Shown here: one piece after another, positions 54,094 to 63,382 of the stretch
Layout of the letters: every line of letters begins with the position of its first letter
Numbering within the stretch: position 1 is the stretch's first letter
NCBI GenBank assembly: GCA_035405785.1
Contig: DAONJS010000004.1
Coordinates: 1-64,000, forward strand
Length of the DNA stretch: 64,000 nucleotides
Direction: 5' to 3'
Source of the DNA: BPGX01 sp035405785
GTDB lineage: Bacteria; Bacteroidota; Bacteroidia; B-17B0; Aurantibacillaceae
Position numbers and translations under genes: made by a program
Notes under the pieces: model-generated
What the model was told of the DNA's origin: nothing
The model's database searches: none
The model's input: only the letters and a program-made list of their open reading frames with translations

Positions 54094-55701
54094 ATGATAA
54101 AGAAAATTTTTATAGTTAGTGTATTCGTTGCCATTGCAATAATTGCACTTATTGGGATTCAGGTCTATTCTATTTATGAAGATTATTTAATTAAACAGGA
54201 AAAATTTTCACATCAGGTTCAAACGGCTTTACTCAATACTTCTAAAAAAGTTAATTTATTTACAGATAGAAGTTTTGTTGTTAAAAGAATAAATTATCGA
54301 TCACAAGGCGTTACAGTTCAGAATAATATTGATAAAAACACCGAAGATTATCGCATTCGTTTGTTTGAAGAATTAAGTACCGACTCTAATGGATTTATTT
54401 CATCAAAATACATTCACAAAGAAATTCCGTTTGATTCATTTCATATTAAAAAAGCTATTTTTAAATCATTATTGCCTGTAAGTTTGAATTCTACAATTAC
54501 ACCGCAAAAAAAACAATCTGTACAAACTGTTCATCCTGAGCTTGTAAAAGGATCAAACGAAAAAGTGAATGATATTTTTGATGAATCTATAAGTATTAAT
54601 ATCTACAATAATTTTTCTCCAAAAATTGATACAACCAAATTAGATTCAATACTTCAAGCAGAATTACTTAATAGTGGTATTAAAGCAAAATATTGCTTTG
54701 AACTAAAAAGTACTTTGCCTTATATAAGTTTTAATAAAAAAAATATATCAGACAACTTTCCGATTATCAATGAAAATAATAACAACATTGAATACAGCAT
54801 CAACATATTTCCATCAAATATTTTTGTATCACCTACATATCTAACCATTAAAATACCTCATCAAAAAAAATATATTATTCGCGAAATGCTGACATTACTA
54901 ATTATATCAACATTTATTATTATCATTTTAGTAAGTTCTTATGTTTATTTTCTTTCAACTATTCTTCGTCAAAAAAAATTATCTGACATAAAAAATGATT
55001 TTGTCAACAATATGACTCACGAATTGAAAACTCCAATTGCTACGCTTAATTTAGGAATACAGTTTTTTAGTGATAAGAGCATTCAAAAAACTCCCGAAGC
55101 GGAAGAAAGAACTTTAAAGATAATGGCAAGTGAAGTAAAACGATTGCATCAGTTAGTAGAAAGTATTCTAACTTCTGCTACGCTTGAAAACAGTGATTTA
55201 AAAATAAAATTCACAAAAGAAAACATACATCAGATTTTGAGTGAAAGTATTCAAAATGTAAAATTGATTATAGAAAAAAAGGGAGGAAATATCTCTGCAT
55301 TTTTAAATGCTGAAAACCCTTGTGCCGAAGTTGATAAAACACATTTTACGAATGTCATCAATAATTTAATTGACAATGCCATAAAATACTGCGAAACGGC
55401 ACCTGAAATTGTGATTAAAACATGGTCTGATAACAAAGGAATTTATTTAAGTATAAAAGACAATGGTATAGGTATTTCAAAAGAACATCAGAAAAAAGTG
55501 TTTGAAAAATTTTATAGAGTGCCTACAGGAAACACACACAATATTAAAGGTTTTGGATTAGGATTATTTTATGTAAAGAAAATTGTGGAACTTCATAAAG
55601 GTGAGATAAATTTAAAGAGTGAGCCAGGAAAAGGAAGTGAGTTTGTGATTTTTATCCCATATTCTCAAAAATTCGGCGAAAATACTTCAAACAAATGTTA
55701 A
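54094..55701 (+). CDS. Sensor histidine kinase
   Basis: This 535-residue membrane kinase has transmembrane segments at about residues 4-26 and 265-290 that bracket a roughly 240-residue extracytoplasmic sensor. The dimerisation/phosphorylation helix carries NNMTHELKTPIATLNLG (His about residue 309). The ATPase domain has N box VINNLIDNAIKYC, G1 IKDNGIGISKEHQKK and G2 KGFGLGLFYVKKIV. The sensor contains an inserted repeat-like peptide HPELVKGSNE (about residue 149). Its partner regulator begins 53 bases after the stop, behind its own promoter. Confidence 0.94.
   Translation: MIKKIFIVSVFVAIAIIALIGIQVYSIYEDYLIKQEKFSHQVQTALLNTSKKVNLFTDRSFVVKRINYRSQGVTVQNNIDKNTEDYRIRLFEELSTDSNGFISSKYIHKEIPFDSFHIKKAIFKSLLPVSLNSTITPQKKQSVQTVHPELVKGSNEKVNDIFDESISINIYNNFSPKIDTTKLDSILQAELLNSGIKAKYCFELKSTLPYISFNKKNISDNFPIINENNNNIEYSINIFPSNIFVSPTYLTIKIPHQKKYIIREMLTLLIISTFIIIILVSSYVYFLSTILRQKKLSDIKNDFVNNMTHELKTPIATLNLGIQFFSDKSIQKTPEAEERTLKIMASEVKRLHQLVESILTSATLENSDLKIKFTKENIHQILSESIQNVKLIIEKKGGNISAFLNAENPCAEVDKTHFTNVINNLIDNAIKYCETAPEIVIKTWSDNKGIYLSIKDNGIGISKEHQKKVFEKFYRVPTGNTHNIKGFGLGLFYVKKIVELHKGEINLKSEPGKGSEFVIFIPYSQKFGENTSNKC
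54529..54555 (+). repeat. Candidate dispersed repeat within the kinase gene
   Basis: The stretch GTTCATCCTGAGCTTGTAAA (54529-54548) and following AGGATCA resembles the CTTCGACAAGCTCAGGATGA-type repeat that I recall as frequent in Bacteroidota, here read in frame as V-H-P-E-L-V-K-G-S. It is the only copy in this window, and the recall is not verified. Confidence 0.4.
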
Positions 55702-55705
55702 AAAA

Positions 55706-55738
55706 TTTGTTTTAGTATCTATCTATTTCTTATCTTTG
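55706..55738 (+). promoter_or_regulatory. Promoter of the response regulator gene
   Basis: TTTG (55706-55709) and TATCTTTG (55731-55738) are separated by 21 bases, matching consensus. The regulator can therefore be expressed independently of the kinase. Confidence 0.7.
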
Positions 55739-55754
55739 TTAAAAATTTTTTGTT

Positions 55755-56471
55755 ATGGGTGAAAATAGAAGTGCTAAAATAAGAATATTACTTGCAGAAG
55801 ATGATGAGAATTTATCATTTATGCTCGAACAATACCTGATTCAAAAGGGATATGATGTTACTGTAAAATCTAACGGACAAGATGCCTTTGATGTATTTTG
55901 TAAAAAACCATTTGATTTATTGATATTAGATGTGATGATGCCAAAATTAGATGGGTTTAATTTAGCAAGAAAAATCAGAGAAATTAACCAGAATGTTCCC
56001 ATTATTTTTCTAACAGCAAAAGGATCAAAAGAAGATACTTTAGAAGGATTTAATGCCGGAGGTGATGATTATATCACTAAACCCTTTTCAATGGATGAGT
56101 TAATTGCAAGAATCAATGCTATTCTTAAAAGAACAAATGCATTCAAAGCCATTGAGTCAGACCAAAATGTTTTTGAAATAGGAGATTATACTTTTTATTA
56201 CAATGAAAAAGAACTCATACATAATCCTTCAAAAGAAAAAATGAGTTTGACTACCAAGGAAGCAGATTTATTGAGATTATTTGCTATTCACAAAAATGAT
56301 TTATTAGATAGATCATTTGCTTTAAAATCAGTATGGGGAGATGATAATTATTACAATAGCAGAAGTATGGATGTGTATATTGCAAAGCTGAGAAAGTATT
56401 TAAGCAAAGATGAAAATATCAACATAGTTAATGTGCATGGTAAGGGATTTAAATTATATGTGAAAAGTTAA
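55755..56471 (+). CDS. OmpR/PhoB-family response regulator
   Basis: This 238-residue regulator has a receiver domain with acidic pocket LLAEDDEN, phosphoacceptor LLILDVMMPKLDG (Asp about residue 59), and PIIFLTAKG with a conserved Lys. A winged-helix DNA-binding domain follows from about residue 135 (TTKEADLLRLF, SRSMDVYIAKLRKYL, NVHGKGFKLYV). It follows the kinase gene and almost certainly is its target. What the pair senses cannot be read from the sequence; its DNA sites are unknown. Confidence 0.95.
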   Translation: MGENRSAKIRILLAEDDENLSFMLEQYLIQKGYDVTVKSNGQDAFDVFCKKPFDLLILDVMMPKLDGFNLARKIREINQNVPIIFLTAKGSKEDTLEGFNAGGDDYITKPFSMDELIARINAILKRTNAFKAIESDQNVFEIGDYTFYYNEKELIHNPSKEKMSLTTKEADLLRLFAIHKNDLLDRSFALKSVWGDDNYYNSRSMDVYIAKLRKYLSKDENINIVNVHGKGFKLYVKS

Positions 56472-56573
56472 TAGTATTTTTTTGTAAACTGAATTTTTAT
56501 TTTGATATAGTTTCGCTTTACTCGCAATGATGAGTGAAATTAATATTGTTAATCTGTGAAATTTATTTTTTCA

Positions 56574-57623
56574 TTAAAACAAACTTCCCTGAATTTCATC
56601 TCCATTTTTTTGACCATTAAAGAGAGAACAGTTTAGTTCATTATTGTATTCTGTAAAGTATTTGTTTTGAAAAATTTTAAAAAGTTGATGAGTTGATTCT
56701 GCAACTTTTCCGTTTCCTTTATATCTGTTGAATAATCTTTTATCAGACAAACTTCCATCATGGCATTCTTTGATGAGAGAAAGTATTCTTTCTTTTTTAT
56801 CAGGAAAATTTTTTTCTAACCAATTTACAAAAACTGGTTCTACTGTATCATTCAATCTGACTATTGTATATCCTGCATACTTAGCACCATTTTCTGATGC
56901 AATTTTCAAAACTTCTGGAATTTCTTTATCATTCAATCCTGGAATAATGGGTGCTACCATTACACCGCAAGTAATATTGTATTCAGATAGTATTTTGATA
57001 GTTTTGAATCTGTTTGTGTAGGTTGAAGTTCGGGGCTCTAAAACTGAACGAACTTTTTCATCAGTACCTGTAATTGAAATGAGTACTCGAACTAAATTTT
57101 TTTCTGCCATTGATTGAAGTATATCAATATCTCTTAATATCAAAGCGTTTTTAGTTATGATGGAAACTGGGTAATTAAAATCTTTGCAAATCTTTAATAG
57201 TTGGCGTGTGATTTGTAATTTCTTTTCAACAGGTTGATAGCAATCAGTATTGCCTGAAATGACAATAGGTGAAACTATTTTAATTTTAAGTAATTCTTTT
57301 TCAAGTAACTCTGGAGCATTCTTCTTTACAAGAATAACACTTTCAAAATCAATACCTGCATTGTAGCCCCAGTATTCATGCGTTGGACGAGCATAACAAT
57401 ATGCACAACCATGTTCGCATCCCTGATACGGGTTCATAGAATACATAAAAGGTAAATCGGGGCTTTTAACTTCATTGATGATAGTTTTAGGAAAAACTTC
57501 AATAATTTTTGTATCAATTTTTTCTGGTTCTTCAAATTCATCAATTGCCCAAAGAATTTCTTTTGAAATTTTTTCTGACAAAAAACGGTTATCAGGATTA
57601 TATACAGAAGCCCTACCTTTCAT
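56574..57623 (-). CDS. PA0069/SplB-family radical SAM protein
   Basis: This 349-residue protein has the radical SAM cluster motif CxxxCxxC in PYQGCEHGCAYCYARPTHEYW (about residue 66). Further motifs are SPIVISGNTDCYQPVEKK, RVLISITGTDEKV, LEPRTSTYTNRF and GVMVAPIIPGLNDKEIP. It resembles the COG1533 (spore photoproduct lyase-like) group without the SPL-specific lysine/cysteine set that I can identify. The reaction is unknown. The start is 1 base after the TolC gene stop, so they may share a transcript. Confidence 0.87.
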   Translation of the reverse strand: MKGRASVYNPDNRFLSEKISKEILWAIDEFEEPEKIDTKIIEVFPKTIINEVKSPDLPFMYSMNPYQGCEHGCAYCYARPTHEYWGYNAGIDFESVILVKKNAPELLEKELLKIKIVSPIVISGNTDCYQPVEKKLQITRQLLKICKDFNYPVSIITKNALILRDIDILQSMAEKNLVRVLISITGTDEKVRSVLEPRTSTYTNRFKTIKILSEYNITCGVMVAPIIPGLNDKEIPEVLKIASENGAKYAGYTIVRLNDTVEPVFVNWLEKNFPDKKERILSLIKECHDGSLSDKRLFNRYKGNGKVAESTHQLFKIFQNKYFTEYNNELNCSLFNGQKNGDEIQGSLF

Positions 57624-57624
57624 C

Positions 57625-59022
57625 TTATTGAGGTATTTGACCTAATGAGAGTTCTAATAAACTTTTGTAAAGATTTAATTTGGCATAAAAACTGATTTGT
57701 TTTAATTTAGCATCTATGAGATAATTTTCTCTTGAATTTACAAGAAATACGGAACTTTCACCTGCAAAAAACCTTTCTCTTTCTGCGTTAAGCATTTTTT
57801 CATATCTTTGAATTAAGTTTTCAATATTGACTAGTTGATTTGAATAAGTGCTGTATAAATTGAAATAGTTTGTTGCCTTGATAAAAAGCTCAGAAAATTT
57901 AAGTTCAGATTCAATTTGATTTTCTCTTAATTTAAGATTAATCAATTTAAGTTCAGCCCTTTCTTTTCTTAAAAATACGGGTAATGAGAAATTTATTCCC
58001 CATTTATAATTGTTACTGTTGTAATATAAATCATTTGGATGAACGGGTAAAAGCAAAGCATTGTACGTAATGTCTAATTGAGGTTTTAGCATTTCAATTC
58101 TAAATTTTTTTTCAATTTGTAATGTTTTGTTTTTAAGAAGGTATTTTTTATATGCAGGATGTTGATAAATAAGAGAGTCAAAAATTTTTTTATCAAAAAT
58201 TAAATTCTTTATATTAGAAGAATTAAATTTTTCAGGATAATAAGGATAGTTTAAGGAAAAATTGAATTGATTTTTATCCCATTGTAAAAAGTACTGAATA
58301 TTGTTTTTTACATTATTGAGTTCTATTTCAGAGATGTTTTTTTGAATTAAAAAGTTATTGTATTGAATAGATGTTTCTGTTGAATCAATAGCTGCCAAAT
58401 CCCCTGCAATAACTGCATTTTCTGTGGCTTTTAATCTTTCTCTGCTAATTTGAGTTGCATAATCAAGCAAAAGATATTTATTATATTGTTCAAACCATTC
58501 CCAATATCTATAAGTAGCTTCTATGAGAAATTGTAAACTGTATTGATTATATTCAAGTTCAGCAATTTGTAACTCAATTTTAGATGCTTTGAGTTGCCAT
58601 CTTCTTTCATCTATAAATAAATTTTTGAAAATAGGTTGTGAAAATCCTAAAGACCACAAGCCGTTTGGAGGTAGGTATTCTGAAGAGTTTATATATAATC
58701 CTGTATTGTAATTGTATTCAGCTTTAAAGTCCGTTCCAAACCAAGAAGGGATTTTTAGTCCACCATTTATTATTGAATAATAATTTTTAGTTTGAAATAA
58801 TTTTTGGTCAAAATTATAATACACTTTTGGATCAAAAAAGCCGCGGGATTTTGTAATGTATGCTTTACTTTTTTGAACTGTTTCTATATTATATTTTTGG
58901 ATTAGTGGATGAAATTTGATTATATTTTGAATGTAATTAGAATATGTAATAATACTATCTGAGTTTTGCAAATAACAATAGTTGAAAAACAGAGTTAAAG
59001 TTATTGAAAGAAATAATTTCAT
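57625..59022 (-). CDS. TolC-family outer membrane channel protein
   Basis: This 465-residue protein has a signal peptide (LFLSITLTLFFNYCYLQ) and long alpha-helical segments with typical outer membrane efflux protein composition (YRYWEWFEQYNKYLLLDYATQ, ERFFAGESSVFLVNSRENYLI). It would form the outer membrane duct for the HlyD/ABC pair immediately upstream in the same operon (9-base gap). It could also serve the MacAB-like system of 13884-16911, which has no TolC gene of its own; this is inference. Confidence 0.9.
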   Translation of the reverse strand: MKLFLSITLTLFFNYCYLQNSDSIITYSNYIQNIIKFHPLIQKYNIETVQKSKAYITKSRGFFDPKVYYNFDQKLFQTKNYYSIINGGLKIPSWFGTDFKAEYNYNTGLYINSSEYLPPNGLWSLGFSQPIFKNLFIDERRWQLKASKIELQIAELEYNQYSLQFLIEATYRYWEWFEQYNKYLLLDYATQISRERLKATENAVIAGDLAAIDSTETSIQYNNFLIQKNISEIELNNVKNNIQYFLQWDKNQFNFSLNYPYYPEKFNSSNIKNLIFDKKIFDSLIYQHPAYKKYLLKNKTLQIEKKFRIEMLKPQLDITYNALLLPVHPNDLYYNSNNYKWGINFSLPVFLRKERAELKLINLKLRENQIESELKFSELFIKATNYFNLYSTYSNQLVNIENLIQRYEKMLNAERERFFAGESSVFLVNSRENYLIDAKLKQISFYAKLNLYKSLLELSLGQIPQ

Positions 59023-59031
59023 AGAAAGAAG

Positions 59032-60384
59032 TTACTTTTTACTTTTTGATTTTTCATCGCTTTTGCTAATAGGTATTTGTTTGTAAAAATCAGGTGGAAA
59101 TCCATTAATTTGACGCCATATTTCATACCATATAGGAACGGTTTTAAGAAGGGCGAGGCATTTTGCACCGCCGCCAACGGCTAATTCTTTTGGCCAAGGA
59201 TGGTCAGATTCATCTGGGGCAACAAGGATTCTAAATTTACCATTTGTAGAAAATCTATCTTTTGCAACCACCTTACCACCAAATGTTCCAAAGGTAAGAC
59301 CAGGCCATCCTGAAAAAATAAAAGCAGGCCAACCATCAAATTGTATTCTAATAACTGTTCCTGTATCTATTAACACATAGTCCAGAGGTTCAACATACAT
59401 TTCAACTGCAAGTTTATAATTAGAAGGCATAAGGGTAATTATTTCTTCACCTTGTTTGATTGTTTCTCCAATACCTGTTTTTACGGCTTTTGTAATGTAT
59501 CCAGATTGAGGTGCAATTACATAATACATTGAATTTCTTATTGAATAATTTGTCATATCAATTTCTAATTTACTTACAGAAGCAAGTGCATCAAATAGAG
59601 CCGAGATAGTGGCAAACTTATCAGATTCTGCCTTTGATATTTTTTCTTGATATTCATTTTGAATATTATTCAGTTCAATTTCAATGATATTAAGTTCGTT
59701 AAGTGTAGCAAGATATTTATTTTCTGCTGCTATCATTTTGGCTTGTGCTTCTTGCATTTTTACTCTTCTGTTTTCTAATTCTGTAAGTGATCTTAATCCT
59801 TTATTATACAATTCTTCACCACGTTTATATTGAGTTTCTGCTGTTAAGTAATTTATTTTAGCGGCGTGATACTCATTACTATCTGCTTGTAATTTTAATT
59901 TTGTTTGTTGCAACTTATTAACTAATTGTTGTGTTTTTAATTCTTTCATTTTAATGAGAGATGCAATTTGTTGTTCAAGAGCATTAACTTTTTTTTCATA
60001 AGATTCAACTGCTGATGTTTTAGATTTAAGTTGGTTTTTAGTTCTATTCACTAAATCAGGATCAAAATATTCTGATTTGACTTCAGATAGTTTTACAATA
60101 GTATCACCTTTATTTACAAACATACCTTCTTTTACATACCACTTTTCAATTCTACCGTCAATTACTGATTGTATAGATTGAGGTCTTACTTCGGGGTTAA
60201 GTGCTGTAAGAATACCATTACTTCTGATATTTTGTGTCCATGGTAAAAATAAAATGACAAGAATGAATAAAAGTAAGTAAATAAAAAGTTTATTTCTTAA
60301 ATTTTTAAATTGAATCTTATTGACTTTTTCAAGTGACAAATAGTAATTAGGTATTGTTACTTTACTTTTGGATATATTAAGCAT
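59032..60384 (-). CDS. HlyD-family membrane fusion protein
   Basis: This 450-residue protein has an N-terminal membrane helix (FIYLLLFILVILFLPWTQNI), a biotinyl-lipoyl half (VIDGRIEKWYVKEGMFVNKGDTIV), a long coiled-coil region (about residues 120-270), a second lipoyl half (APQSGYITKAVKTGIGETIKQG) and a C-terminal region with FDGWPAFIFSGWPG and GGKVVAKDRF. The ending IWYEIWRQINGFPPDFY is typical of a group of HlyD proteins with a dedicated ABC partner in Bacteroidota. It lies 3 bases downstream of the ABC gene. Confidence 0.92.
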   Translation of the reverse strand: MLNISKSKVTIPNYYLSLEKVNKIQFKNLRNKLFIYLLLFILVILFLPWTQNIRSNGILTALNPEVRPQSIQSVIDGRIEKWYVKEGMFVNKGDTIVKLSEVKSEYFDPDLVNRTKNQLKSKTSAVESYEKKVNALEQQIASLIKMKELKTQQLVNKLQQTKLKLQADSNEYHAAKINYLTAETQYKRGEELYNKGLRSLTELENRRVKMQEAQAKMIAAENKYLATLNELNIIEIELNNIQNEYQEKISKAESDKFATISALFDALASVSKLEIDMTNYSIRNSMYYVIAPQSGYITKAVKTGIGETIKQGEEIITLMPSNYKLAVEMYVEPLDYVLIDTGTVIRIQFDGWPAFIFSGWPGLTFGTFGGKVVAKDRFSTNGKFRILVAPDESDHPWPKELAVGGGAKCLALLKTVPIWYEIWRQINGFPPDFYKQIPISKSDEKSKSKK

Positions 60385-60387
60385 AAA

Positions 60388-62055
60388 TTATTTTTTTGTC
60401 AATTGTCCATTACTTAAATAATAAATAGTATCAAATTTATTTGCAAATTCTTCATTACCAATGCAAACAAGCGTCCAATTGTATTTTTTGTCAGTGATTA
60501 TATCTATTATTTTTTCACTTTCTTTTTTATTCATACCTAAAGTAATATTTTCCATTAAAAGTAATTTGGGTTGAGTAGCAATTGCTCTTAAAAATAGGAT
60601 TTTACTAATAGTTGAGAAAGTAAGTCCAAAACCATGAGAATAAACTTGTGTATTTAATCCATTTGAAAGTTCTTTTAATTCGTCGTTTAAATTAATTCTC
60701 TCAATGATTTCAAATAAAAATGTTTTATCTATCCCATCTCTGCCTAGTGTTATGTTATTCCAGATAGTTCCATTAAAAATAACATCTTCTTTAAAGTAGA
60801 TTCCAATATCGTATCTTAATTTTTCAAGGTCAATATTTTTGATAGAAATATTGTTGTATAAAATATCTCCATCTGTAATTTCATATAATGAAGATAAAAC
60901 TTTTATAAATGATGATTTGCCAGAATTTTGTTCTCCCGTAACTAAAACCTTTTCATTTTTACATATTTCTACATTGATATTTTTTAATATTAATTTATTA
61001 GTATTTGGATATTTAAAGTTAAGATTGTTTATTTTAATATGCATAGATTTTTCAGAAGATGGATAAATAACTTTTTGATAATTATTGTTTTCAAGATTTA
61101 AATCTGTAACTTCTGCAATTTTTTCAATAGATATAAGGGTATCATATAAATTCTTCAATGTGTTTAAAACTTTATCTATTCCATTCATTATAGTAATTAC
61201 AAGAACTTCAGCGGCCACAAACTGACCGATGTTCATTTTTTGTTCCATTACCATTATTCCTCCTATAAGTAAAAAACCAAGAATGTATATGGTTTTAGTA
61301 ATATTTAATCCAATATATTGAATATTTAACCATCTATAATGTTCGTTTCTTTTTTTTAGATACTCTACAAGTAATGTATCTGTTTGTTGCATAGGCAAAT
61401 CAGTAATACCTGCTAATTTAAATGTGCTTGATGCATTTGCTACTTCTTCTATCCAATATGCAGTTTTGTATTTTATTTTTGAATAACTTAAACCTGATTT
61501 TAATGTTCTTTCAAAAGTATATTTGAATAAAAAATATAAGAACAAAATAGCAATTAAATTTAAAATCATAAAACTGCTATGATACAATGAAAGAACTAAT
61601 GCACTAATAATTATTTGTATAGCAGAAATACTAAAATCTGTTAGAAGTTTGATGATGCTTTTTTCTAAAACTATAGAATCAAAAAACCTGTTTGCCAAAT
61701 CACGAGCATTAATGTTTAATAACTCTTCAATTTTTATTTTTGGAAATCTATATGTAAAATCAAAACCTGCATAAGTAAATATCTTTTGCTGAATATTTTC
61801 TAAAATTCTTAATTCTATAATTTGCAATATTGAATAAATGATAACACCTAATGTAATTAAAAAAACTAAAACAAAGTATGATGTAGAGTAGGTGCCACCT
61901 TGTATAAAATTGATAATGTATTGAATACCAAAAGGTAACGACAAACTTATTAAACCATAAAATAATGCAAGCCAATAAATTTGACCGACTTCTTTTTTGT
62001 TGTTTTTTAATAAAGAAAATAATCTTTTAACGGGATGTATCTTATTATTTTTCAT
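60388..62055 (-). CDS. ABC exporter subunit (membrane + ATPase domains) with degenerate ATPase motifs
   Basis: This 555-residue protein has six membrane segments to about residue 305 and a nucleotide-binding domain. Walker A is intact (GEQNSGKSS, about residue 374). The Q-loop Gln is replaced (IGIYFKEDVIF), the signature LSGGQ region reads SHGFGLTFS (about 473), Walker B with its catalytic Glu reads LLLMENIT (Asp to Glu, Glu to Asn, about 498), and the switch histidine region reads CIGNEEFANKF. ATP binding may remain, but hydrolysis should be impaired. It is first in an operon with HlyD and TolC genes and forms a type I secretion-like system. Confidence 0.85.
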   Translation of the reverse strand: MKNNKIHPVKRLFSLLKNNKKEVGQIYWLALFYGLISLSLPFGIQYIINFIQGGTYSTSYFVLVFLITLGVIIYSILQIIELRILENIQQKIFTYAGFDFTYRFPKIKIEELLNINARDLANRFFDSIVLEKSIIKLLTDFSISAIQIIISALVLSLYHSSFMILNLIAILFLYFLFKYTFERTLKSGLSYSKIKYKTAYWIEEVANASSTFKLAGITDLPMQQTDTLLVEYLKKRNEHYRWLNIQYIGLNITKTIYILGFLLIGGIMVMEQKMNIGQFVAAEVLVITIMNGIDKVLNTLKNLYDTLISIEKIAEVTDLNLENNNYQKVIYPSSEKSMHIKINNLNFKYPNTNKLILKNINVEICKNEKVLVTGEQNSGKSSFIKVLSSLYEITDGDILYNNISIKNIDLEKLRYDIGIYFKEDVIFNGTIWNNITLGRDGIDKTFLFEIIERINLNDELKELSNGLNTQVYSHGFGLTFSTISKILFLRAIATQPKLLLMENITLGMNKKESEKIIDIITDKKYNWTLVCIGNEEFANKFDTIYYLSNGQLTKK

Positions 62056-62069
62056 TTAATGAATTTGTG

Positions 62070-62077
62070 CAAAAATA
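62070..62077 (-). promoter_or_regulatory. -7 promoter element for the ABC-HlyD-TolC operon
   Basis: On the minus strand this reads TATTTTTG, matching TAnnTTTG, 14 bases before the ABC start codon. Confidence 0.5.
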
Positions 62078-62107
62078 GTTTTTTTAATTTTGAAATGTTG
62101 GTAAGTT

Positions 62108-62138
62108 TTTGAAAAAAAATATTAAATTGATAATTTTG
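62108..62138 (+). promoter_or_regulatory. Promoter of the aminotransferase gene
   Basis: TTTG (62108-62111) and TAATTTTG (62131-62138) are 19 bases apart. Transcription diverges from that of the ABC operon within the same 124-base gap. Confidence 0.68.
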
Positions 62139-62179
62139 CAATCTACTAAAATTTTATAGTAATTTGTCCAAAAAATTTT

Positions 62180-63382
62180 ATGCCTGAAATATCATCCAAA
62201 GCAGTTCAAATGCCTGCTTCTCCCATTCGTAAATTAGTGCCGTATGCAGAAGCGGCTAAAAAAAGAGGAATTAAAATTTATCATTTAAATATCGGACAAC
62301 CTGATTTGCCCACTCCGCCTGTATTTTTTGAAGGAATTAAAAAGGCAAACATTACCATACTTGAATATACTCATAGTGCAGGTATTGAAAGTTATAGAAA
62401 AAAATTAGCAGAATATTACAAGAGATATAATATAGATGTAGATTATTCTGACATCATCATTACTGTTGGCGGTAGCGAGGCAATTGAAATTGCAATGATG
62501 ACTTGTTTTAATCCAGGTGATGAAATCATTATACCAGAGCCATTGTATGCTAATTATATTGGATTTTCAAGAGCCGCAGATGTTGTCATAAAACCTATAA
62601 AAAGCGTGATAGATAATGGATTTGCACTGCCACCTATTAGCGAGTTTGAAAAAAGAATTACACTAAAGACAAAAGGTATTATGATTTGTAATCCTGGAAA
62701 TCCCACTGGATATTTATATACAAGAGAAGAGTTAGAAGCATTGAAGGAATTAGCAATAAAATACAATTTGTTTTTATTAAGTGATGAAGTATACAGAGAG
62801 TTTTGTTATGATGGAAAAACATATCATTCTGTAATGCACTTAAAAGGTGCAGATGAACATATTATATTGTTGGATTCTATTTCAAAAAGATACAGTGCTT
62901 GTGGAGCAAGAATAGGTGCTCTTATTAGCAAAAATAAAAAAGTAATGGAAGCGGCAATGAAATTTGCACAAGCAAGATTAAGCCCGCCAACATTTGGACA
63001 AATAGGAGCAGAAGCAGCATTATCATTAGGACAGGAATACTTTGATGAAGTAGTTAAAGAATATACAGAAAGAAGGAATTTTGTAGTGAATGCATTGAAT
63101 GCAATACATGGCGTACGTTGTCCTATGCCAGGAGGAGCATTTTATTGTATTGCAGAATTGCCCATTGATGATGCAGATAAATTCTGTCAATGGTTATTAG
63201 AAAAATTTAATTACAAAAATCAGACAGTAATGTTAGCTCCTGCCACTGGTTTTTACTCAACTCCTGGTGAAGGTAAAAAAGAAGTTCGTATTGCTTATGT
63301 GTTGAAAAAAGAAGATCTCGCAAACGCAATGGAGTGCTTGAAAATAGCATTGGAGGAGTATAAGAAAGAAATGATGAATTAA
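62180..63382 (+). CDS. PLP-dependent class I/II aminotransferase (aspartate aminotransferase-like)
   Basis: This 400-residue fold-type I enzyme has LNIGQPDLPTPP near the N-terminus, the PLP-stacking VGGSEAIEIAM, NPGNPTGYLYT (about residue 174), SDEVYREFCYDG and the Schiff-base lysine in SISKRYSACGARIG (about residue 237). The substrate-carboxylate Arg is probably in KEVRIAYVL. Likely substrates are aspartate or aromatic amino acids. It overlaps the convergent serine hydrolase gene by 4 bases, tight packing without a terminator between. Confidence 0.92.
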   Translation: MPEISSKAVQMPASPIRKLVPYAEAAKKRGIKIYHLNIGQPDLPTPPVFFEGIKKANITILEYTHSAGIESYRKKLAEYYKRYNIDVDYSDIIITVGGSEAIEIAMMTCFNPGDEIIIPEPLYANYIGFSRAADVVIKPIKSVIDNGFALPPISEFEKRITLKTKGIMICNPGNPTGYLYTREELEALKELAIKYNLFLLSDEVYREFCYDGKTYHSVMHLKGADEHIILLDSISKRYSACGARIGALISKNKKVMEAAMKFAQARLSPPTFGQIGAEAALSLGQEYFDEVVKEYTERRNFVVNALNAIHGVRCPMPGGAFYCIAELPIDDADKFCQWLLEKFNYKNQTVMLAPATGFYSTPGEGKKEVRIAYVLKKEDLANAMECLKIALEEYKKEMMN

